Shown piece after piece: positions 15,008 to 22,483 of a stretch of DNA of 44,553 bases. Below the pieces are notes generated by a model. The model was given only the letters and a program-made list of their open reading frames with translations, made no database searches and was not told where the DNA came from. Origin of the DNA: a virus. The stretch covers positions 1 through 44,553 of IMG/VR virus record IMGVR_UViG_3300030102_007459; one strand, written 5' to 3'. The first letter of the stretch is position 1; the number at the start of each line of letters is the position of its first letter. A program made the translations under genes and the position numbers.

Positions 15008-17863
15008 ATGCCGTTACCAGATTTAACAGGCCAAAACATACAGGATACATATCAGAGACTGGTACAAGTTGACGCCACAGGAAGCTTTACTGATGGTACT
15101 GGTAGCAATATACCTATTAGTATTGAGGGCAACAATGTTAGAGTGTCAGGTTCTATTATTGCACAGGAGTATATAGTTTCATCATCTGTTACAAATGTAA
15201 CATTTCAACAACAAAGTGGTTCAACTATATTTGGTGATAGTGTAGACGATATACATCAATTCACTGGAAGTTTATTGGCCTCACCTTCAATATCTGCACC
15301 TGTTATAACTGCAACCAGTACTTTTGCTGGTGATTTGATAGGTAATGTTACAGGTACTGCAACAGGTTTATCAGGTACACCATCAATAAGTGTAAACCAG
15401 ATAACAGCGTCAGGTGATGTAGCATTTACAGATGGTACAGACGTTACCATAACAACACAGGAAGGTTTAACTGTTAATATTGAAAATAGTGATTCAGGAA
15501 ATCAAACTGCATTTAAGGTGCACAATTTAGCACTGGAAAAAAACTTACTTGAAGTAAATGATTTAGGACAAGTTATTGTTGGAGTTCCTAATGCAATTCT
15601 TTCATCAAAAGGCGACCTCCAATTTGTTACTGATGTTAATGATGAAGACACTGATAATAAATTTATTTTTAAAAATCACACAACAACACTGGCAACATTG
15701 CATGAATCGGATGGATTTAATATAGAAACAAACATAACAGCCTCGGGTGCAATAAGTGCAAGTGGAAATTTAACAGCCGATAAGTTATCTGTAGGTGGAA
15801 TAATAGAACATATTGGCGATTCAGATACAAAAATATCATTTGCTAATAATAATGTTATACATTCAGTTGGTGGCGCTAATTATATCACTTTAGCTTCGAG
15901 TCCATCACAAAAAATTACATTAGGTAAAAATACATCTGTATCTGGTGAGTTAACAGCAACAAGTCATATAAGTACCACAGGAGATATAAGTGCAAGTGGA
16001 ACTATAGTAGGTTCAAATTTAAGTGGTACAAATACAGGTGATCAAGATTTATCTAATTTAGCAGTAACGGGAAGTGATGTAATATTTAATCACATAACAG
16101 CATCAGGTGATATAAGTTCAAGTGGTGATACAATATTAAATAATTTAACTGTACATGCAACTATGCTTTCTAATAGAATTGATCGTGTAGATAATGAAAA
16201 AATAGGTGTTCAATTTGGAGATGGAATTAATGTTTCTGGTGGTCATATAACCGCTTCAGGTAATATAAGTGCAAGTGGTGATCTATTTGTAAATGATGTA
16301 ACAGCATCAGGTATTCAAGCATCAAGTATTAATGCAACAACTAATTTCCGATTAGCTGGCGATTCAATTATAGGTAATTTTTTCGGATCACACTTAGTTG
16401 GAAATGCTAACTTTCCTCTTTTGTTAAATGGGTCACAAATAACTTTAGGCTTTGGTGCAATTCCTATTATTGCTCAAGGTAATTTTTCAGGAGCCCAAAT
16501 ATCAGCATCAGCAATAAGTTCAAGTGGAGAAGTACTTGCTTTTAAATTTAATGTTAATGGTTTAGGTTCAATATTCAATAGTAATGGTCATGTAAAATTT
16601 GGCCAAACACTACTACCTATTCACACTGCAAACATAACATCTTCGGGCAATATACAAGCAGATGGTAACATAAGTGCAAGTGGAACTATATTTGGAAATA
16701 TTGGTACATTTAATGATTTAGGAAATATAAGTGCAAGTGGAAATGTAGTAGCAGCTAATATAACTGCATCAGGAACTGTATCTGCAAGTACAGTTAGGGC
16801 AGGTTCAGGAGGATTAAGAGCAGATGATATTGTCATTACTGAAAATATAATTGGTGGTTCAGTAACACAAGTTAGATTTGCAGATAGTAGTACAAGAATT
16901 CAGCCAAGGGACGATGGCAACTTAGAACTAGTGGATGTACCCACTGGATTTTTTGACAAAGGCCTGCATTTAGGTAGTTTATCGGCATCAAACGATATTA
17001 GCTCAAGTGCAAATGTAATTGCTGATGCATTCTTTTTAGGTCCAAACCGTGAAGTATTATCATTTAGTGGAGATCAACTAAATATTAATTTTGGAGGACA
17101 ATTTGATTCAATAGGAATCGGACGAGGAAATACAGCTGTACCAATAATTGCATCTGGCCACTTACATGTTGTTGATCCAACCCAGCCACTCGGAGGTCAT
17201 ATAACAGCATCAGGAAATATTTCAGCAAGTGGAACAATAACAGCTGGAACATTTGCTGGTGCCACAACAAGTGGGGATCAATCAGGTAGTTTAGTATTAT
17301 CAGGTAGTTTAACACTAAGACCTAATGCTGCTTTTCCTGCAATTAGCTCAAGTGTTTTATATGCAACAGGTAGTGATGGAAAAGGAACAGCGCCATCTGA
17401 ATTGAGATTTGGTGGAATGCCAATTGGACCCTATACAACTATTATGATTAATTGCGGTTGGGTATCAGGTACTAATGCTAGAGTATATTTACCATTTGCA
17501 GAAGGTGGACTAAATGATTTAGCTACAACTAGTACTACCGTTACAGAGTTTCATTCAATAATTATGCCCTTTGATGGATATGTTGATCAAGTACTAGTAA
17601 GAAGTGAAAACAATTGTGGTGATGTAATAATTGGTACTCACATACAGTCAGATGGAACTGAAAGTCCATCGTCAACTCCAGGAGAGTCATTAACTATAGA
17701 CATGTCAACAGACGACACAACTAAAAGTTTCAAATTTACAAGTAGTACATTTACTGCAGGTCAAACATTAAGTATTAGTTTTGATCCTGTAAATTCAGGT
17801 GGAGATTGTATCGCTACTTTAATATTAAAATATGATTTAAGTAAACCTCATAGTAATAGCTAG
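15008..17863 (+). CDS. Long fibre-like protein built on ASGNISASG repeats
   Basis: 951 residues. After an N-terminal segment (LPDLTGQNIQDTYQRLVQVD) that looks like an attachment module of marine phage fibres, residues 240-760 carry repeated ITASG(N/D)ISASG units separated by 30-70 variable residues. The C-terminal 170 residues are a separate domain without the repeats (VYLPFAEGGLNDLATTSTTV; FHSIIMPFDGYVDQVLV; GGDCIATLILKYDLS), a likely tip or binding domain. No S74 motif. The following small gene begins six bases after the stop and may encode a partner. Its role in host contact is inferred. Confidence 0.82.
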   Translation: MPLPDLTGQNIQDTYQRLVQVDATGSFTDGTGSNIPISIEGNNVRVSGSIIAQEYIVSSSVTNVTFQQQSGSTIFGDSVDDIHQFTGSLLASPSISAPVITATSTFAGDLIGNVTGTATGLSGTPSISVNQITASGDVAFTDGTDVTITTQEGLTVNIENSDSGNQTAFKVHNLALEKNLLEVNDLGQVIVGVPNAILSSKGDLQFVTDVNDEDTDNKFIFKNHTTTLATLHESDGFNIETNITASGAISASGNLTADKLSVGGIIEHIGDSDTKISFANNNVIHSVGGANYITLASSPSQKITLGKNTSVSGELTATSHISTTGDISASGTIVGSNLSGTNTGDQDLSNLAVTGSDVIFNHITASGDISSSGDTILNNLTVHATMLSNRIDRVDNEKIGVQFGDGINVSGGHITASGNISASGDLFVNDVTASGIQASSINATTNFRLAGDSIIGNFFGSHLVGNANFPLLLNGSQITLGFGAIPIIAQGNFSGAQISASAISSSGEVLAFKFNVNGLGSIFNSNGHVKFGQTLLPIHTANITSSGNIQADGNISASGTIFGNIGTFNDLGNISASGNVVAANITASGTVSASTVRAGSGGLRADDIVITENIIGGSVTQVRFADSSTRIQPRDDGNLELVDVPTGFFDKGLHLGSLSASNDISSSANVIADAFFLGPNREVLSFSGDQLNINFGGQFDSIGIGRGNTAVPIIASGHLHVVDPTQPLGGHITASGNISASGTITAGTFAGATTSGDQSGSLVLSGSLTLRPNAAFPAISSSVLYATGSDGKGTAPSELRFGGMPIGPYTTIMINCGWVSGTNARVYLPFAEGGLNDLATTSTTVTEFHSIIMPFDGYVDQVLVRSENNCGDVIIGTHIQSDGTESPSSTPGESLTIDMSTDDTTKSFKFTSSTFTAGQTLSISFDPVNSGGDCIATLILKYDLSKPHSNS
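15733..17232 (+). repeat. Coding repeat region: ITASGNISASG units
   Basis: At least five diverged DNA copies of a unit like CATAACAGCATCAGG followed by TATAAGTGCAAGTGG occur near 15733, 16091, 16244, 16632 and 17198. Related units lie in the upstream fibre gene near 13246 and 13417. They are in frame and irregularly spaced, so they are protein repeats rather than a tandem array. Confidence 0.75.
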
Positions 17864-17869
17864 TTTAAT

Positions 17870-18445
17870 ATGCCAATTGAATCAATAGTACCAGACGCAA
17901 CAACACAACCAAACCCAGCATGGACAGGTGGTCTTCCTCATCAACAATTAGATGCAGCTGATGGTAACTTTATTTCTTGTGCAACCCCAGGAGAAAAATT
18001 TAATGTCTCATTTGGAAACTTAACATCTGATATAGCATCAATAAATTCAATAGTATTTGGCATTCAGGGAGGAGTAGATCTTGTTAGAGGAGTAACTGCA
18101 AATGCTAGTTTTACTATACTAGATAGTTCTGATTCAGTTTTATATGCAGCAGAAAATAAAAATTTCGATGACACTACCTTTGCCACTGTACAAGCAGGAA
18201 CAACAAGGACAACTAGTGATGGTTCAACTGCATGGACTGAATCTGATGTAAATGGTTTAAGAATGCAGGTAAAATTTAATTCTATTACTCCTGGTGGTGG
18301 ATCGTTTAAATTAAATTTTTTAAAAATTGATGTAGATTATGTTGAATTTGTTGATCCTAATGCTGGCCCATACAATAACTCTGCAAATAGTATACATATT
18401 GCATCAGGAAATATTAGTATAGTATCAGGTAACATATTTATATAA
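17870..18445 (+). CDS. Small virion-type protein of unknown role
   Basis: 191 residues, rich in Ser, Asn, Asp and Thr with alternating strands (SINSIVFGIQGGVDLVRGVT; FKLNFLKIDVDYVEFVDP), compatible with a single jelly-roll domain. The tail ends in two ASGNIS/VSGNIF units that echo the neighbouring fibre repeats. No ribosome site is seen in the six-base gap from the fibre gene. It may be a fibre-associated receptor-binding or capping protein, judged from position and composition only. Confidence 0.7.
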   Translation: MPIESIVPDATTQPNPAWTGGLPHQQLDAADGNFISCATPGEKFNVSFGNLTSDIASINSIVFGIQGGVDLVRGVTANASFTILDSSDSVLYAAENKNFDDTTFATVQAGTTRTTSDGSTAWTESDVNGLRMQVKFNSITPGGGSFKLNFLKIDVDYVEFVDPNAGPYNNSANSIHIASGNISIVSGNIFI

Positions 18446-18450
18446 AGGTG

Positions 18451-18460
18451 GATATTTATA
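18451..18460 (+). promoter_or_regulatory. Late-type motif GATATTTATA between ribosome site and ATG
   Basis: Motif copy lying between an AAGGTGG ribosome-site candidate (18445-18451) and the ATG at 18464. Its first base is 13 bases before ATG, the same spacing as at 20886. As a promoter it would exclude the ribosome site from its own transcript. Confidence 0.4.
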
Positions 18461-18463
18461 TTT

Positions 18464-20875
18464 ATGGACGAAAAAATAACATTAGGGAAGTGGTTAGCAA
18501 ATTCAATACTTCTAGAAGACACCAAAATAACAAAGGTGGTGGTAATATATCCAGGAAGATTCCAGCCTATGGGAAAACACCATGCACAAACATATAAAAC
18601 CTTAAAGTCAAAGTTTGGTGATGCATGGGTTGCAACAAGTGGAAAGGTTCAATTACCTAAGTCACCATTTTCATTTAGTGAAAAAAAGAAGATAATCAAT
18701 TCACATGGTATATCAAGAGTTGCACAAGTTAAAAATCCATATAGGGCAGATGAAATACTAAGTAAATATGATCCTAACACAACCGCCGCAATATTTGCTG
18801 TAGGTGCAAAAGATGCAAATAGGTTAGGTGGTAAATTTTTTAGACCTTGGAAAGGAAAGGCCGAAGTTGGGTATACTCAAGGTGCATATACAATTGTTGC
18901 TCCCCACCAAAGTCTAAATGTTAGAGGATATGGCGAAATGAGTGGCACTACTATACGACGTGCTTTAGGTGATAAATCACTAGATAAAAAAGAAAAGACA
19001 AAACTATTTAAGGATATATTTGGCCACACTAAAAACTACGATATGATTGTTAATAAACTCGAAAAGCTTAATGAAACTATTGAAGAATTTTGTGAAAAGA
19101 GTGATATTGCAAATCTTATTAAGGAAATATCAAAAAACAAAATATCTGCAAAAACAGATAAAGACAAAAATGAAATAGATGATGGACCTAGATATTTTTA
19201 TGCAACACAAAAATCATATAGGGCTGATACAAAAGAAATGGCTGAAAAGTTAGGAATGGAAGTTTTAAACTACATTGTACCAGATAATGAATTTTTTCAA
19301 CATGGAACAAAGTTTCCTAAAGGACCTACAGCCGCTGTGTCATATTTTCCAACAGGTGTACCAGGTGATTTTTATGGAGGTACAAGATATCTAAAAAATA
19401 AAATAGGTAGAGATGCATATGAAAGATGGAGTAAGTGGTCAAATTATTTGGCACAAGTATCAGGATATAAATTTATTGAATTTTTAAATGCAGATCTATC
19501 AATAGAAAAATCGGAAGAAGAACCTAAAAAACCTGATGGCGATATTGTACAAATACAAAAAGATTTAAAAACACAAAGAAAATCAGGAGAAGAGGTTGAA
19601 GTTGATCCTGAAGAAATAAATGTTAATGCACCTAATATTAATGAAAGTTATTCATCTTGGTTAGTAGATCAAATTCTTCTCACTGAAGGTGGTGCCTATG
19701 GCCACATGGCTCATCCATTTGATGATAGAGGTTTAACATTTGGTGATTTTAAAAGAATTATAGATATAGCACTTCAAGGAAGATTAGACTTGGAACAATC
19801 TGCAACTGAAAAAACAGATGGACAAAATTTATTCATATCTTGGACAAATAAACTTGTTGCAGCCAGAAATACTGGTGATATAAAAAGAGGAGGTCAAGAT
19901 TCTAAAGCAATTGCAAAAAAGTTTGCAGGAAGAGGTAATATTGAAAAGGCATTTAACTTTGCAATGCGTGATTTATCAAAGGCAATAGGTAGTTTAAGTG
20001 ATAAGCAAAAAACTAAAATATTTAACAATGGAAATAACTGGGTAAATATGGAAATAATGTACCCAGCGTCGTCTAACGTAATAAACTATGATGCTCCTAG
20101 ATTACAATTTCATAATGTATTACAGTATAAAGATGGTAGGGCAATAGGATCACTACCAGATGGCGCAAGAATATTAGCTGGTATGATTGCACAAGTAAAT
20201 CAAAATGTACAAAAAACATTTAGTGTAATTGGACCTAAAATATTAAAGGTTAAACGAAACCAAGATTTTGCAATAAAAAAACCATACTTTATTGGAAAAT
20301 TAAATAAACTTATGAGTAAACTAGGAATGAATGATAGCAATACATTTGCAGAATATCATCAAGCTTGGTGGCAGCAATATGTTGATAAAAATTTTGGTAA
20401 TGTTGAAAATAGAATAAAAATGGGGCTAGTTAAAAGATGGGCCTTTGGCGATAAGTCATTTAGATTAAATAGAAAAAATATAGATGATGAAAAAGTATTG
20501 GCAAAGTCAATTGATGTTGACAAACAGAAACACCAAACACAGGTTAAAAAGAATATGCTTCCATTTGAAAATCTATTTTTTGAACTTGGTGCAGAGGTAT
20601 TGAAAAATGCAGAAGGATTTTTAGCTGCAAACCCTAGTAAAGCAGTACAAGGAATACGAAAACAACTTGCATCTGCAATTTCATCAATAAGAAAAGGTGG
20701 TGACCTTAAAAAACTAAATAGGTTAGGTCAACAATTAAATAAAATAAAAGCAATAGGCGGTTTCAAAACAATAGTACCTAGTGAAGGTTTAGTTTTTATA
20801 TATAAAGGAAAAACCTATAAATTAACTGGTGCATTTGCCCCTATAAATCAAATAACTGGAATGATGACATTTTAA
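18464..20875 (+). CDS. Fused nucleotidyltransferase and ligase-like protein with repeated leader motifs
   Basis: 803 residues. About 25-200 is a cytidylyltransferase/NMNAT-like domain: YPGRFQPMGKHHAQT (P30-T43) is a variant of the GRFxPxHxGH nucleotide-binding motif and SGTTIRRAL is the closing ISSTxIR-type motif. About 240-350 is an unassigned domain (FYGGTRYLKNKIGRDAYERW). From about 410 comes a region resembling RNA/DNA ligases: Lys450-Thr-Asp452-Gly453 (KxDG), NMEIMYP (motif III-like), PSEGLVFIY (motif IV-like) and YKLTG (motif V-like). I recall the GGAYGHMAHPFDD..LTFGD ligase-like family from marine phages, mostly unassigned. WLxxxILLxE occurs at 10-18 and again at 399-408, just before each enzyme domain. 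Substrates are unknown; NAD-type or RNA repair chemistry is possible. Confidence 0.75.
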   Translation: MDEKITLGKWLANSILLEDTKITKVVVIYPGRFQPMGKHHAQTYKTLKSKFGDAWVATSGKVQLPKSPFSFSEKKKIINSHGISRVAQVKNPYRADEILSKYDPNTTAAIFAVGAKDANRLGGKFFRPWKGKAEVGYTQGAYTIVAPHQSLNVRGYGEMSGTTIRRALGDKSLDKKEKTKLFKDIFGHTKNYDMIVNKLEKLNETIEEFCEKSDIANLIKEISKNKISAKTDKDKNEIDDGPRYFYATQKSYRADTKEMAEKLGMEVLNYIVPDNEFFQHGTKFPKGPTAAVSYFPTGVPGDFYGGTRYLKNKIGRDAYERWSKWSNYLAQVSGYKFIEFLNADLSIEKSEEEPKKPDGDIVQIQKDLKTQRKSGEEVEVDPEEINVNAPNINESYSSWLVDQILLTEGGAYGHMAHPFDDRGLTFGDFKRIIDIALQGRLDLEQSATEKTDGQNLFISWTNKLVAARNTGDIKRGGQDSKAIAKKFAGRGNIEKAFNFAMRDLSKAIGSLSDKQKTKIFNNGNNWVNMEIMYPASSNVINYDAPRLQFHNVLQYKDGRAIGSLPDGARILAGMIAQVNQNVQKTFSVIGPKILKVKRNQDFAIKKPYFIGKLNKLMSKLGMNDSNTFAEYHQAWWQQYVDKNFGNVENRIKMGLVKRWAFGDKSFRLNRKNIDDEKVLAKSIDVDKQKHQTQVKKNMLPFENLFFELGAEVLKNAEGFLAANPSKAVQGIRKQLASAISSIRKGGDLKKLNRLGQQLNKIKAIGGFKTIVPSEGLVFIYKGKTYKLTGAFAPINQITGMMTF

Positions 20876-20885
20876 GAAAAATTTA

Positions 20886-20895
20886 GATATTTATT
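20886..20895 (+). promoter_or_regulatory. Late-type motif GATATTTATT beside start codon
   Basis: Copy of the recurrent motif in a 23-base gap, starting 13 bases before the ATG at 20899. No ribosome site lies between. An internal ATG at 20935 would sit about 34 bases after a start site placed near 20901. Confidence 0.4.
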
Positions 20896-20898
20896 AAT

Positions 20899-21462
20899 AT
20901 GAAAAAAGGTATAAAAGAATCAGCAGTACAAAGAATGAGAAATATAGTTTCTGGTAAACATAATAACAGGACTAAAATTCAAGGAGGATATAGGACTTAT
21001 GCCAAAGATCATGGCGAAGGTGATGTATGGGAGGAGCGTGGTAAAACATGGACTATAAAAAATGGCATAAAACAAAATGTAACTAAAATGGACAAGATAA
21101 GGGACCTAATTAAAATACCAGTTGTTTGTCCTGTTACAAGAAAGCCTATGAAACATAAATTTGATAAAGTTTGTTATAGACTTTATGGATATGGATTTAA
21201 TGCATATGTTCAGAATGAACTAGAACAAAAGTTAAATGGAACATGGAAAAAAAGTGTTAATGAAATAAGTAAACAAAATAAAAAATCTCAAATACGAGAT
21301 TTAGAAGTTCAATACATGGAATGGTTAGACTCTGATGTGTCAAAAAAGTTTATTACTGAAAATGGAATGATTGAAGATTGGGAAAACAACATTGATAAAG
21401 AAAGTCTTAGAAAAAATTTCTATGAACAATTAAACAAATATAAAAAAACTATAGAGGAGTAG
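20899..21462 (+). CDS. Conserved phage protein with degenerate zinc-ribbon-like region
   Basis: 187 residues. It resembles a family I recall from marine and other phages: MRNxISxKxxxxTKIQxGY near the N-terminus, then EGDVWEERGKTWTIKNGIKQ, then a cysteine-rich ribbon, then a long helical tail. In the family the ribbon is usually CPxCxKPM...CFDCV; here it reads CPVTRKPM...GYGFNAYV, so only one of four cysteines remains. ATG at 20899 gives 12 extra residues before MRNIVSGK (ATG at 20935), which might be the real start. Function unknown. It precedes small virion and holin genes in a tight run. Confidence 0.7.
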   Translation: MKKGIKESAVQRMRNIVSGKHNNRTKIQGGYRTYAKDHGEGDVWEERGKTWTIKNGIKQNVTKMDKIRDLIKIPVVCPVTRKPMKHKFDKVCYRLYGYGFNAYVQNELEQKLNGTWKKSVNEISKQNKKSQIRDLEVQYMEWLDSDVSKKFITENGMIEDWENNIDKESLRKNFYEQLNKYKKTIEE

Positions 21463-21466
21463 TTAG

Positions 21467-21829
21467 ATGTCAGAATTAAAAAATAACATAAGATTTCATG
21501 GCCATCCTGGAAAATTCAAAAGAGTAACAAAGTGGACAGGCGGACAAGTTACATTCACCGGTACAAACTATGGTGCAGGTGCTTTAATTATAAGTGGGTC
21601 ACAAACGCAATTTGATCAAGAAGCATATGTAAAATTAACAGATGGTGGATCTATTTTGTTAAGAGACCTAGCAGCTGCAAATGATGATTTCTTTGAACTC
21701 TCTGTTGCAGAACTATCAGGTTCAGGGGCAGGAGAGTCAATTACACCTGGTGCTGCACCAAATAAAGGGATTGAATTTATACAAACTGGTGTTGTTTATG
21801 TATTGCATAGAAACACTACAACATCATAG
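21467..21829 (+). CDS. Small unknown, probably virion-associated, protein
   Basis: 120 residues, Gly/Ser/Thr-rich and strand-forming (GGQVTFTGTNYGAGALIISG; EAYVKLTDGGSILLRDLAA), with no membrane segment. GAGGAG at 21454-21459 gives a strong ribosome site. Composition resembles small capsid or tail decoration proteins, and it lies between the enzyme gene and the holin-type genes. Function is not identifiable by sight. Confidence 0.7.
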   Translation: MSELKNNIRFHGHPGKFKRVTKWTGGQVTFTGTNYGAGALIISGSQTQFDQEAYVKLTDGGSILLRDLAAANDDFFELSVAELSGSGAGESITPGAAPNKGIEFIQTGVVYVLHRNTTTS

Positions 21830-21839
21830 GAGTTAAAAT

Positions 21840-22055
21840 ATGTGGGATATATTTAAAGAAGATAATGACTATAATGAAAAGTCTATAATTGGATTTATAG
21901 CATTTTTAATAATGTGTTTAATAATGATTGCTGACTTAGCAACCGGATGGGCTGGTCAGGATTTAGTAATTAATGAATTTGTATATGATTCATTTGTATG
22001 GGTAGTACTTGGATGCTTTGGAATAGCCGGGGTTGAAAAGTTTGCCAAAAAATAA
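21840..22055 (+). CDS. Small two-helix membrane protein, holin-like
   Basis: 71 residues with two hydrophobic segments at about 15-37 (SIIGFIAFLIMCLIMIADLA) and 48-67 (VYDSFVWVVLGCFGIAGVEK), a charged N-terminus and a Lys-rich end. Size and layout suit a holin or antiholin that permeabilises the inner membrane at lysis. It is followed 15 bases later by a second membrane protein of holin type, making a likely lysis pair. AGGAG precedes ATG. No endolysin gene is visible nearby. Confidence 0.65.
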   Translation: MWDIFKEDNDYNEKSIIGFIAFLIMCLIMIADLATGWAGQDLVINEFVYDSFVWVVLGCFGIAGVEKFAKK

Positions 22056-22070
22056 TTAGAAGGAAAAGTT

Positions 22071-22466
22071 ATGGGATTAGGATTAGGAAAGTTATTCAGT
22101 GGTGGCGCTGCTGATTTAGTTGAAGGTGTAGGAGGAGTACTCGATAATCTAACAACAACAAAAGAAGAAAAACTAGCTGCAAAACAAAAAATGAAACAAT
22201 TGGTTGCAGACTATGAAACTAAAATGGAGGCCAACATTACTGATAGGTGGAAGGCTGACATGAACAGTGATTCATGGTTAAGTAAAAATGTAAGACCATT
22301 AGTACTAATATTTTTAGTAGTATGTACAATGCTTATGATTTTTATTGATGCAGGAACAATTGAATTTACAGTTGAAGAAAAATGGACAGATCTATTACAG
22401 TTAGTACTTATTACTGTTATTGGTGCTTACTTTGGTGGGCGTTCGTTTGAGAAACGAAAAAAATAA
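22071..22466 (+). CDS. Holin, 3TM (gene-transfer-agent release) type
   Basis: 131 residues: a Gly-rich N-terminal amphipathic start, a charged helix (EEKLAAKQKMKQLVADYETK), then DSWLSKNVRPLVLIFLVVCT leading into the first clear membrane span, and a second span (LLQLVLITVIGAYFGGRSFE). SWLxxNVRPLxL and YxGGRSxEK are hallmarks, as I recall them, of the GTA_holin_3TM family. Such proteins release progeny through the inner membrane. AAGGA precedes ATG. It is immediately upstream of the terminase, where T4-like phages often place gp16; no gp16-like gene is seen here. Confidence 0.75.
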   Translation: MGLGLGKLFSGGAADLVEGVGGVLDNLTTTKEEKLAAKQKMKQLVADYETKMEANITDRWKADMNSDSWLSKNVRPLVLIFLVVCTMLMIFIDAGTIEFTVEEKWTDLLQLVLITVIGAYFGGRSFEKRKK

Positions 22467-22483
22467 CAATTAAGAAAATATAA

